A DNA stretch of 64,000 nt from contig NC_088318.1 in NCBI RefSeq assembly GCF_910592395.1, positions 4,030,001 through 4,094,000 of the forward strand. Direction: 5' to 3'. Below the pieces are notes generated by a model. That model made no database searches. It was not told where the DNA came from and worked only from the letters and a program-made list of their open reading frames with translations. Of this stretch, positions 36,501 to 46,777 are shown piece after piece (positions within the stretch are counted from its first letter, which is position 1; every line of letters begins with the position of its first letter). The DNA is from Lineus longissimus (lineage: Eukaryota > Nemertea > Pilidiophora > Heteronemertea > Lineidae). The position numbers were made by a program, and so were the translations under genes.

Positions 36501-39500
36501 GTGGAGAACACTGTAAAATACCTGACGTTGTAGCAAAAGGTTACTTGGAGTTTCACTGCCCCTGGCCCTGTGGCTGCTGGTCCATTGCTGGTTATGTGCC
36601 GTGTATTGGCTGCTAGGTGGAGAGAAGCAATTTCATGTCAGTTTTGAGATAAGGGGCTTAAAGGGGACGTGCAATGGTATATCGAGTATTCTATTGAGTA
36701 TGAATGCAGTTCAAGACGGAATGTCATTCGGAGCGCAAAACAGAGCATTTTGTATGTCACGACTGACATCACATTCTTTAGCATTTGTCAGCCTTTCCTT
36801 GCATGGACCAAGATCGCCTGCCATGGTTTTGGGAGTTATGGTAGCAACACAACTTCTGAGAGGAAATGTGTGGCAGTATTGTAATATGATGTTCCGTATG
36901 ATAAATTGGGTGTTAAAGTTTTGATTGAACCATCTTTCTCATAAAAACGTCCTCTCCCAGATAACCGCATTAAAGAGGTTTCTTCGTAATTATGGGTGGA
37001 CCAGGAAAATAGAAATGAAGTTGCTGTATGCACAGTGGTGTTGTGCAGTATCATGCACGCAATTTTGCTAAAACTTGGTGTGCCGTTGTAGTATTTTTGC
37101 ATCTGTTTACACAACGGCAATGTAGAAATTTATTTCTAATACGTACATACGCAATTGGAAATTCTCAAATTTAAATATTTTACGAATGGTGGAGGCCTTT
37201 AATCTTTCATTTTTTCAGATCCTTGTTTCACTTTCCGATGTGCAAATACAGGGATTTGTATTGCCAGTTACAAACAGTGTAATGGATTCAATGACTGTGG
37301 AGACTATTCAGATGAAAGGAATTGTGGGTCTTCAGGGTCAGGGTCGTCAGGGTCAGGGTCATCAGGGAGAGACACGACGGATGTCAGTGGCCCAGCAGGT
37401 GAGAGAATTAAACTGACGTGTTCTCCTATTGAATAAACTGAAAGCCCTTTAATGCCACCGCATATGTTTCCTCACAATCGTGCCCAACCAGGCCACAACT
37501 GTCATCTAGCGTGTGAAATTGCGAACCACTTATCCCAATCAAAATTACTAATTGAACGATTAGTGTTCAAAGATGATGTCAGACGGTACCGCAGACGTTT
37601 TCAAAAGAATTGTCGGCAAGAGACTGTATATATAGTGTTAAAAGGGTACGGCTTATCCGAGAGTACCTGGTCTAGATCACAGGGAACTAAAAGACCAACC
37701 AAGTACACCTGGCCGGCAGCATCAAAGGGCTAACTGTCGAACACTACCTTTTGAAACCTCAATCGGTAGAGCAGTGGACCAATAGTTGTTGAAATAACAG
37801 AAATAGACCTGCTGTTTGTAGAATGATTGTGTACATTTTCTAGTGCTTTCTAGAACGGCCTCCTACAGGAGAAACACTATAACCAACTGGGCATAATATC
37901 TTGTAGTTGTACTGCTTTAGGGGACGTTGAACCCTTTACAGTTGGAGTCTGTATAAGCTTAGGAATTTTCATTTGTTACTTCTGTGCATTAACTGTGTCA
38001 TGTTATATTCTTTCAGTGGACACCATGTCTATTGCCATTGGAGTCTCTGTCAGCGTAGGAGTGTTCATTTTGATACTTGTGTGTATTCTCTGCATGGTAC
38101 GAAAAAGGAACACGAATCGTGGAGGACGTGGAAGTGAGTTGTTTTTTACTTTGACACAAGAAGACCTGACCTAGTTTCATTGCGCAGAGTCCGTAGTTGT
38201 CATCGTCCGTTAGCAGGTTTGCATCTGGAGGTATCAACTTGAAACTTGGTACATAGGTTCCCCTATGAAATGACACCGGGGAGACCAAATTTTGGTCCAG
38301 TCGATTCCTGATTTTGCCACCAGGTGGCTAAAATCGAAAACACTAAAACCGCTAGATCATTGGTAAATTTTTATCATATGATTTGAAACTTGGTGCATAT
38401 TCATCTTGCCTGTAAACCAAAAGGCGTTTCTCTTAACGAGAAAAGAATATTAGATTGAAAACTATCTGCGCATGAACCCCCGGTTTCATTATATTTCATC
38501 GTCCATATTTCAGCAGTTTTGTCACCGCGTCAACGCGGTGGTGGGCCTACCGGAGGACCAACGATAGTTGGAGCAACCCCAATTGCCAGACCTCCACAAA
38601 TAGCAAGCGCTTCAAGTCCTCATGGATCAAACTCACGGCTTCTTCCTCCCGGTCAGGTTTGTAAAACATTGGCTGAAATTTACGATTTGATCCTGGTTAG
38701 GTATGTCTTTTTTTACAGAAAAAGATATTTCTGCTCAACTACTCATTGCTAGGTCGTGTTGATATGTATTAAGTTTCTTTATGACCATTGTCAACCATTT
38801 TGCAGCAGCTCTAACAGGAATTTATCATGTTCTTCTAGTTACCGTACGCAGTGGTTCCATCGGCACCTGGTTCTTCTCATAGTCTTAATAGCGCTAGCAG
38901 TCATCCTGCAGCGCCACCCCCTTCCTATGATGAAGTAGTTGACAACGACAGGCAGTTCAGGATAGCAGATACACAGGTAAGATGATTCTCTCCATTGGGT
39001 GGGAGCTTAGGGGATCCATACCAGAAAAACAAACGACAGCCAGGTTGATACCTGGTGCTAGTGTGGCACTGGAGGGTCAAAAGTCTAATGTCGTTGTCAT
39101 AGGCCCTATGGATCAAGTTAAACGACCTGGCAAATTGCCACCGAACAAGTTAACTGATCTCCACAAACTTGGTATGTTAGCCAGGGGGATACCGTGTACC
39201 AGTGGAGGCAAAGGTCAAGGTAAAAGTCAAGTTCAAAAAGCCTGTAGTACAAAAACGGGCCAATTGCCACCAAACGAATGAATCGATCTCCACCAAGCTT
39301 GGTACGTGCAGCCGTGTTGATACCAGTGTGTCACTGGAGGCTCAGGGGTCAAGATCAAAGGCCCTATGGTCGAGATAACATGCTACGGGCAATTACCACC
39401 ATCCGAATGAACCGATCTCCACCAAACTTGGTACTACCTAAGGGTACTATTCCCTAGTGCCCTCATTACAGCTTAATACCCATTTTAGTATAATAGGGCA

Positions 39501-39591
39501 CATTTGTTTTCTCTTTCAGCTTCCAAGTTATGCAGATTCAGAGCACATCCCTCCTGTCAACCCAAATTATACAAGCACTAGCAGCGTATGA
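33502..39591 (+). CDS. LDLa-type single-pass membrane receptor, copy D
   Basis: Exons: 33502-33574, 33752-33842, 34694-34786, 35555-35650, 36160-36231, 37219-37398, 38017-38133, 38514-38656, 38839-38976, 39520-39591. Same ten-exon layout. The 5' exons are almost identical to B and C; the exons from 7 on carry more replacements (VDTMSIAIG in place of ADTMPIAVG; SRLLPP in place of SQLLPP), matching the diverged 3' half of unit IV. Exon 3 has NQ and SD where B has NR and ND. LDLa, transmembrane helix, PPSY and SSV are intact. The same exon 1/exon 2 frame problem is present. This is the last copy: no further copy follows 43065. Confidence 0.75.
33906..34248. mobile_element. TTAA-flanked MITE in intron 2, copy D
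   Basis: Duplicate of the element at 9937-10279, with both TTAA flanks retained. Confidence 0.8.
36658..37202. mobile_element. TTAA MITE (family 2) abutting the LDLa exon, copy D
   Basis: Duplicate of 12689-13233 in unit IV. Confidence 0.65.
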
Positions 39592-40698
39592 CGGTATTAA
39601 CCCTTGCACTGCTGATAGACATTGGCGCCCTCTTGTGGCGAGGAAAAAAGCAACGTGACGACAAGCTTCTAAAGGACATTAATTCACATGGGGATTCAGA
39701 GACGTTTTATTAAATTACGAATGCAAAGTGGGATACACTTTACTATCGGGATATGGGCAGTTCAGCGAAATCTTTTTTATGCAGGATGTAAAGTGTATTC
39801 AGTCTTATAAATTCTGACATTTGCCAATGTGACGCAATGGTATACAGTACATGTATATCCAAAACTCAGTTTTGCTGTGATAAAGGTTGAAAATGACTTG
39901 CCAGAATCCAGAAGTTTTCGCAACAATTTCTGTACTTGTATCAGTGGATGAACTAAAACCTCTATGTAAACTGTAAGATATACCATGTAATGCTAGATAT
40001 ATTGTGGGTATATAATGTTAGATATATAATTTCTGTTGCGGTTCTATTCAAATTCTATATTTGAACTAGGAGGACCGTAAGAGCTGTTGGTGAAGACTTA
40101 AATCATTCTGTGTACATTGTATTTATAAAATATAAAATATATTTAAATATGTGTAAAATATTAAGCATAATCGACTCTGGCTAAAGGATCCACATGTCCC
40201 ATTTGCATACTCGCATAACCTGTGGTTTTCAGTTTTTACACATGTTGACTCTATCGGCTGAGCCAGTATAAACAATAGTTGAAAATACAAGTAATACTAA
40301 AGGTGATTTAGATTTGATGATGGTCTTTCATGATACTGTTTAAACTTATGTACATCGTGTATATATTTGTAGTCGCAGTTGTAGGTGTTTTTAGCAATGT
40401 TTTACGTTATCTTACAACTTACTCTGCATAAATTAAAAATTTTACTGTAATTATTATTTTTTTACGGTGTTGTAGTGGTTACATAGGCCTACATGTAAAT
40501 TATCTTTATACTTTCAACCCTTTTGGGACTGTGCCATTCATAATGACCACAATTTTTTGTATATACATGTATATACAGGTACGATATTTATACGTATTTA
40601 GGCAAATGTGCATATAGAAAACAGAATACAGAAATTAGTTAGTTTTGTTCCTATTAAAGGCAGCAAAAATTTGCTGAGAATCTCAATTTTGAAAAATC

Positions 40699-41330
40699 CT
40701 ACAGCCATTTCGCCTACAGCCATTTCGCCTACAATCATTTCGCCTACAGCCATTTCGCCTACAGCCATTTCGCCTACAGCCATTTCGCCTACAGCCATTT
40801 TGCCTACAATCATTTCGCCTACAGCCATTTCGCCTACAATCATTTCGCCTACAGCCATTTCGCCTACAATCATTTCGCCTACAGCCATTTCGTCTACAGC
40901 CATTTCGCCTACAATCATTTTGCCTACAATCATTTTGCCTACAATCATTTCGCCTACAGCCATTTCGCCTACAGCCATTTTGCCTACAGCCATTTTGCCT
41001 ACAGCCATTTTGCCTACAATCATTTCGCCTACAATCATTTTGCCTACAGTCATTTTGCCTACAGCCATTTCGCCTACAGCCATTTCGCCTACAATCATTT
41101 CGCCTACAGCCATTTCGCCTACAATCATTTCGCCTACAGCCATTTCGCCTACTAGCCATTTCGCCTACAATCATTTCGCCTACAGCTATTTCGCCGTACA
41201 CACTTTAAAGTGATCCAATTAATCCAGTAACCAAATTAGAGCTTCAACAACAACAAATTAGTGTATGATGATTGGGACTCTAAAAGGGAAATGGGATACA
41301 ATCCTCTGCAACATAGGGCCAAACATATTT
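40699..41330. mobile_element. One-armed relative of the foldback element with expanded 15-bp array, unit IV
   Basis: About 33 tandem copies of a 15-bp unit (ACAGCCATTTCGCCT, alternating with ACAATCATTTCGCCT) occupy 40699-41195. They are followed by sequence matching the core of the foldback element of units I-III (5330-5470 there). The site is different: it interrupts what is 6665-6880 in unit I. Hence this is a second, independent insertion of the family. Long open frames through the array on both strands are a by-product of the 15-bp period and not genes. Confidence 0.85.
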
Positions 41331-41849
41331 CTATCCAATATTGTTGAAACATTTTTATATGCATTGATTAATGAATAAACATAATGTTAACACTACTCGT
41401 TCAATCTTACTTTTGACTTTCTTTATTTGATAGCATGGGTCTGCATGAGATTGAATATACCGTTTGCTTGTCTTCGGAGACCAGACATAATCTGTTGTCG
41501 GAGATGAAATTGAGGGAGGAAATACTGAAATGAGTGACCTGCATTCCTTTAAAATGCCATTATTCCTCACAAAGGATGCCAAATGACTTTGACATGAGGT
41601 TCGAAGATAAAGAGCCACCAACGTATGTACTTGGGAATCATATGTGACATCAGTGTCTGGATACTTTGGTCCAAGGATGTCCTTATAGAGATGGCAATGT
41701 CCCAAATCCCCTCGACTAACTGTCAAGGTTTTGACTCAAGGGTGTACTACTAGAGATGTCCTTTTGTATATCTAGACCCTTGGACTTTGCTCTAAAGATT
41801 GGCCCAGTTCATTTTGACATCCTTACTGAACATCATACAGCAATGCCAA

Positions 41850-42006
41850 AGGCCCCAGAGGTTGCGTTTCCGTAGACTTCGCACATGGTGTTTTTCCTTG
41901 CTAGGCCCCAGAGGTTGCGTTTCCGTAGACTTCGCACATGGTGTTTTTCCTTGCTAGGCCCCAGAGGTTGCGTTTCCGTAGACTTCGCACGTGGTGTTTT
42001 TCCTTG
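41850..42006. repeat. 53-bp minisatellite, three copies (unit IV)
   Basis: Three tandem copies instead of two, and all three carry the GTTGCG variant, so the extra copy arose by local slippage or unequal exchange. Confidence 0.85.
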
Positions 42007-42140
42007 CTGTGACGCGCCCCACACAAAATGAACATCTGTTTGGCTTATTGGACATTCTCATTGGTTGTACCGGGGAGTGTGCAACGGAGACATTGGAAAC
42101 CACGCCCAAGTCCACAAGTGCTCAAGCAGTACTGATAATC

Positions 42141-42400
42141 AGGGAGCACAGTGGCACAATGGTTGAACGTCGACCTTATGATTGGGAGGTCCCGGGTCCG
42201 ATCCTGGCCAGTGCCACTTTGTAACTCTCAACTTGCCTGAAATATCCTTGCCTGCGCTAGATTGGGGCTGCCCTTGGTTCTCGAGAACGGTTTCTTGATA
42301 GGTTGGGTAATAATGTTTGTGATTGTAAAGCGGTTTGAGACCAGTAGATAGTACAGCGAGGCAATAAGCAACTTCTTCTTCCCCAGTTAGAGTCATGGTT
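42141..42400 (+). mobile_element. tRNA-derived SINE (unit IV), best preserved B box
   Basis: Same SINE; its B box reads GGGTCCGATCC, close to the pol III consensus, so this copy keeps the older state. Confidence 0.75.
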
Positions 42401-42948
42401 GAAGGCATCTTAAAACAGACCTGAGTGGATCGATATGTATAATGAAAACATGGACATGTCGCGAGTGGATCAATATTTATAATGAAAACATATGTCGCTT
42501 AAACAATTTTGTTTTCCAAAATAGAGCGGTTTGAATGGAAACTGCCATTTCATCTCTTCTATTGATCTTGGCAGTAAATGTGGCAGATGGATGCAGTCAA
42601 TTCACTTCCATTTAGTATCTCATTAGGGGGAAGAGGGAGCGAGACTTTCAGGGAGTCTAGTAATCCAGCCTTTTCAACATCACTGAGCTTTTCAATGACC
42701 CCCAAGAAGGCAAGAAGGCATAGTGTTCAATATGCTAGTATCATACTGCTGGGTCGTCTGCAGGACAAGACAACAATTCTTTCAATAAATGGACTCAAAG
42801 AAACAGAGTTCGGTATGAAAACATTTTATTTCATCGTGAAAATGAACCTTGATTCGACAACAATAGACCAGCTGCCTACTACATGTAGTATGCTTTTGTG
42901 TAAAACCATTGTTGAAATGTGTAATAAAATCAGCCACAGAAAGTTTAA

Positions 42949-43130
42949 TACAGTAGAACCTCTCTATTAAGGACACCCTTGAGACTGACAAGTGCTGTCC
43001 TTAAAAGAGAGGTGTCCTGATCAAAGAGGTCAAAGTAAATGGAAACAACCAACTCGGGACCCAAACTAGTGTCCTTAATAAAGAGGTTGCCCTTAATGGA
43101 GAGGTGTCCGCTAAGGGAGGTTCCACTGTA
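42949..43130. mobile_element. Complete TA-flanked MITE at the duplication edge
   Basis: TACAGTAGAACCTCTCTATT at left and the complement AAGGGAGGTTCCACTGTA at right form inverted termini bounded by TA, as in Tc1/mariner and pogo/Tigger-type elements. The interior has repeated GTCCTTAATAGAGAGG words. The other three units keep only its left 97-117 bp (8485-8601, 20719-20835, 31833-31929), so the duplication break lies inside it. Confidence 0.85.
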
Positions 43131-43998
43131 GTTGGGCATTGTACTGATTTTAGCTCGATTATGAAACGTTTCTCCTGGACTCAAAATGCAATGAGTGGAG
43201 GGATAGGTATTTGCAACAGACATACTCCATTAACTAGGGAACATATTTGAGCGAACGGGGAAGAGGATGACCTTTCAAGGGTGCACTATTGCACACTAGA
43301 ACGAGAAGTGGAGTTTCGATAAACCCCACAGATGTCGCAGTAAGTTGCGTAGCTTTTCAAGGCCACGTGAGAACTTCGTAACAACAATGCCAACAACAAA
43401 TGACATCACACGACGTCATGCAGGATGAGCGAACAGAGCCAGCAAATGATGTCAAAAGTGAAGAATGACAATGAGGAACAACAATGATGAACAGTGACTT
43501 CACTGGCTTTTGATCTAAACTGGTCGAACCTGCTGGTGTCTTCTAACAAATTTTGCACAGACCCAAATTTTGTTACATGTATTTGTAAAAAAGTAATTTC
43601 TTTACAATTTTTGGACTTCGATTGAGGGTATTCTACATGAAGTTATCTGGATGCATTCATTGAGCGATGGTTAGAATGAGCCTGGGGAGGTCAAAGTAAT
43701 GATTTCTGAAGAAAATATTTTTTTCTTCAATTTCTGAAAAACTGATAAATGATGTATAACAGTAAGTATCAAATCCAAATGTACACGTATCTACATGTAG
43801 TACATGTAGTATATACATGTACACGTGTACATGTAGTACACACATGAACATGTGCACACCAGATCCTGAAATTTCTTTAACTAACTGGTACCAGTATGTT
43901 TTGATTCAACTATTAGTCCATGTAACCAAACACCGGTGTTGCAAAAAATTTATGTATTAAAAATTGTTTATTCAATTTAATTTACAACGTAACATTAT
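43131..43998. other. Intergenic, no gene seen
   Basis: First sequence beyond the duplication. It has stops in all frames and no splice-linked conserved exon that I can see. A patch of TACATGTA/ACACGTGT alternations lies at 43780-43856. Confidence 0.6.
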
Positions 43999-44207
43999 AT
44001 CAAGAATTAACAAAGGCTAGTCTTTATTAAAGACTAGTCTTTATTAATTAATAAAGACTTTATTAATTAACAAAGGCTAGTCTTTATTAAAGACTAGTCT
44101 TTATTAATTAACAAAGGCTAGTCTTTATTAAAGACTAGTCTTTATTAATTAATAAAGACTAGTCTTTATTAATTAATAACGGCTAGTCTTTATCAATTCT
44201 TGATCAT
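43999..44207. repeat. Palindromic TAGTCTTTATT array
   Basis: Tandem and inverted copies of GGCTAGTCTTTATTAA and AAAGACTAGTCTTTATTAAT, bounded by inverted CAAGAATT and AATTCTTG. Each repeat is self-complementary, so both strands can fold into stacked hairpins. Confidence 0.85.
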
Positions 44208-44334
44208 ATCAATATCAGTGACATGCGTTAAGTAACCAATACAATTATATTTGTAAAACAGCTGCCAATAACCTCACACATAAACCCAAGTAGCCATACT
44301 TGATAAAACATTTAAACTTAACTCCTTTTATTGT

Positions 44335-44893
44335 CACCACTGTGGTGGTGTCATGGTAGTTAAAAGTTAACTACCATGACACCACCATAGTTAAAAGTTA
44401 ACTACCATGACACCACCATAGTTAAAAGTTAACTACCATGACACCACCATAGTTAAAAGTTAACTACCATGGCACCACCATAGTTAAAAGTTAACGACCA
44501 TGACAACACCATAGTTAAAAGTTAACTACCATGACACCACCATAGTTAAAAGTTAACTACCATGGCACCACCATAGTTAAAAGTTAACTATCATGACACC
44601 ACCATAGTGGTGACAACAAGACTACCATGACACCACCATAGTGGTGACAACAAGACTACCATGACACCACCGTAGTGGTGACAACAAGACTACCATGACA
44701 CCACCATAGTGGTGACAACAAGACTACCATGACACCACCGTAGTGGTGACAACAAGACTACCATGACACCACCGTAGCGGTGACAACAAGACTACCATGA
44801 CACCACCATAGTGGTGACAACAAGACTACCATGACACCACCATAGTGGTGACAACAAGACTACCATGACACCACCATAGTGGTGACAACAAGA
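44335..44893. repeat. Composite satellite with one core and two alternating flanks
   Basis: First block (to about 44600): about eight copies of a 31-bp unit, core ACCATGACACCACCATAG plus TTAAAAGTTAACT. Second block (from about 44605): about nine copies of a 34-bp unit with the same core plus TGGTGACAACAAGACT. The array opens with an inverted copy (CACTGTGGTGGTGTCATGGT), so the left end folds back on the first block. Confidence 0.9.
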
Positions 44894-46418
44894 CGTAAGA
44901 CAACAAAACCCCTTTAACAGCAACAAAAATCGACACCAGCGTTAGTAACAACAATTGTTTTGAATGCTTTTTCCCCGATATTCGACTCAAAACTACTATT
45001 ACAAAAAAGTATCAAAGAAAACTTATTTGGGATATACAGGTTATATATTTTTTGATTATTCCTGTAAATCGCCAATTCGCACCAAGCAAAGATTAAAGCT
45101 AACGTGCCATTAATACATTAACACCATAGACACCAGAGATAAAATAATTTGACGAACTTAAGCTTGACATTTTGAGCAATTCACCAACAGGTTGAAAAAT
45201 ACCAAAAATATATAAGGGTCGCTTATATATCTTTGGTGGAAAATGACGATTGAAGCCTGAATGTGTCTACTAGGCATGAAGGACTAAGTAAATAAGGACA
45301 TTAGAACCTCTCTATTAAGGCCACCCTTTGGACTGACAAAAACTGCCCTCGATTAAGAGATGTCGTGATTACAAAGGTAACTTTCAATGGAAATGACCCA
45401 TTTGGAACCAGATGCAGCGTCTTTTAGTTTTACTTGAGAGGGTGTCCTTAATAGAGAGGTGTCCGCTAAGGGAGGTTCCACTGCATTGGAAACTGAAAGC
45501 CTATACATTTAATATGCCAAGTAAACGGTTTCAACATACTACAAAAGCAATGAGTCTGAGCAGGTGAATCAATGGAAAAACAACATAACTATGGTGCTGT
45601 ACAAATAGCCACAGCCTAGATTGAAAGCACCTTCATCCTTCTAATCTAGCAAAGGTTGGGATGAAATTTATTATTTTGTCCAAATGTCATTGGGCCAGCA
45701 CTACAAGTAAAAGCTCGACGAAACGATTTCATCAAAAAGCATACCAAACCAAAACCATAATAGGGACTTTCAGCAAGTTCAAAATTCTTGCCCGTGTTAC
45801 GTGTCTCTATCGATATAACGTAAGACATTTTCATATCCGGCACACTTTTGATAGGTGAAATGAAAATGGTTCTTCCAAGTAACTTTACAATGATGGATCA
45901 TTTACATGTAAATCAGTGTCCCTATCGCTTATCACGCATCGGGAATGTGCAGGATGTGAAAACACCATATGTAAAGTAACAATACGGATACACAATACGG
46001 GCCTGAATTTTGAACATGCCGAAAGTCTAAAATGCCCCCTTTGATTTCTTGCTATAAAAATATTGAGATTAGAGCTGAGCATCAACTTTGATTTCAGAAA
46101 CTCTGTAAACGATACTGGATAATAGACTGGAGGAAACAGAGAGCCGAGTGAAGAGCTAATACTGGCAAGGCACCCTCAACTCATGCATGTAAAATGCTGT
46201 GGGCCTATATTGTTGATAGGAGCAAAAATGTATTTTATATTTGGCCATCTGCAGACACAACTGGACTGAGGAGTCCCTATTGATCAAACTGCGTCTGCGT
46301 TGTAAATGGCGAGTGGAGGCCGACACAGGCTGATTGCTGGGCAATAGCTAAACCCCGCCACAATCGGGCCATCAGCGATCCTTGCCCGACTGAACACTGG
46401 CACTGATACTTATCTAGG
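44894..46418. other. Intergenic, no gene seen apart from a MITE at 45301-45484
   Basis: Only short open frames without recognisable domains. This is the 3' flank of the TMPPE-like gene, read on the minus strand. Confidence 0.55.
45301..45484. mobile_element. TA-type MITE copy, full length
   Basis: Starts TTAGAACCTCTCTATTAAGG and ends GTCCGCTAAGGGAGGTTCCA; same family as 42949-43130. Intergenic. Confidence 0.85.
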
Positions 46419-46714
46419 TATGAAAATATGGGAACAGGCGGCACTGTGTACACCCGAGGCCAGCTTCGTGACGCCGGAGTTATCAACAGTGTAGCAATGC
46501 GTCACAACCAACGTAACGTCGCCACAACAAGCACAGTAGCCAGCGACGTCAGACCTGTCACTTGACAAAAACCATCTGACAATTCACATCGTAACCCCAC
46601 TGACGAGCCTATGCGATGCAAAATAAATGAGGCGAAACGCGTCTGGAGGTCTATTTAAAAGTATCTATGCTTTAAGGAACTGTACACAGTGCCGCCTGTT
46701 CCCATATTTTCATA
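46419..46714. mobile_element. 296-bp element with 33-34-bp perfect terminal inverted repeats
   Basis: Left terminus TATGAAAATATGGGAACAGG continuing CGGCACTGTGTACA (46419-46452); the exact complement occupies 46682-46714. The 12-bp words CTGATACTTATC at left and CTGATAGTTATC at right may be a diverged target duplication. The interior is non-coding. It lies immediately 3' of the TMPPE-like gene. Confidence 0.85.
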
Positions 46715-46777
46715 CTGATAGTTATCAAGAACATCTCCCTTAACCTCTGCTTCATCGGAAGCTAGATTCTTTCAACC

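Larger units (their letters stand above)
31930..43065 (+). repeat. Tandem segmental duplication, unit IV (last copy, mosaic divergence)
   Basis: This 11,136-bp unit holds gene copy D. It carries a private foldback element near its left end (32052-32721) and lacks both the 1.1 kb repeat and the foldback element found in the 3' half of units I-III. It instead has a 15-bp array at 40699-41195. Sequence up to about 37950 and after about 42010 is nearly identical to the other units. The segment between is clearly more diverged, with many indels. Homology to the other units ends abruptly at 43065 inside a MITE. Confidence 0.95.

Noticed and set aside
40608..41195. CRISPR-like array of short repeats
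   Set aside because: Direct adjacent 15-bp repeats with no unique spacers, in a eukaryotic genome; it is a minisatellite from a transposon end.
40598..41213. Long open frames on both strands (about 200 and 180 codons) in unit IV
   Set aside because: They are translations of a 15-bp tandem repeat, whose period is a multiple of three; composition is a five-residue repeat and no splice or start context supports a gene.
42578..42970. 130-codon plus-strand open frame in unit IV
   Set aside because: The other units interrupt it by small indels, and the sequence runs into the MITE terminus; no domain seen.
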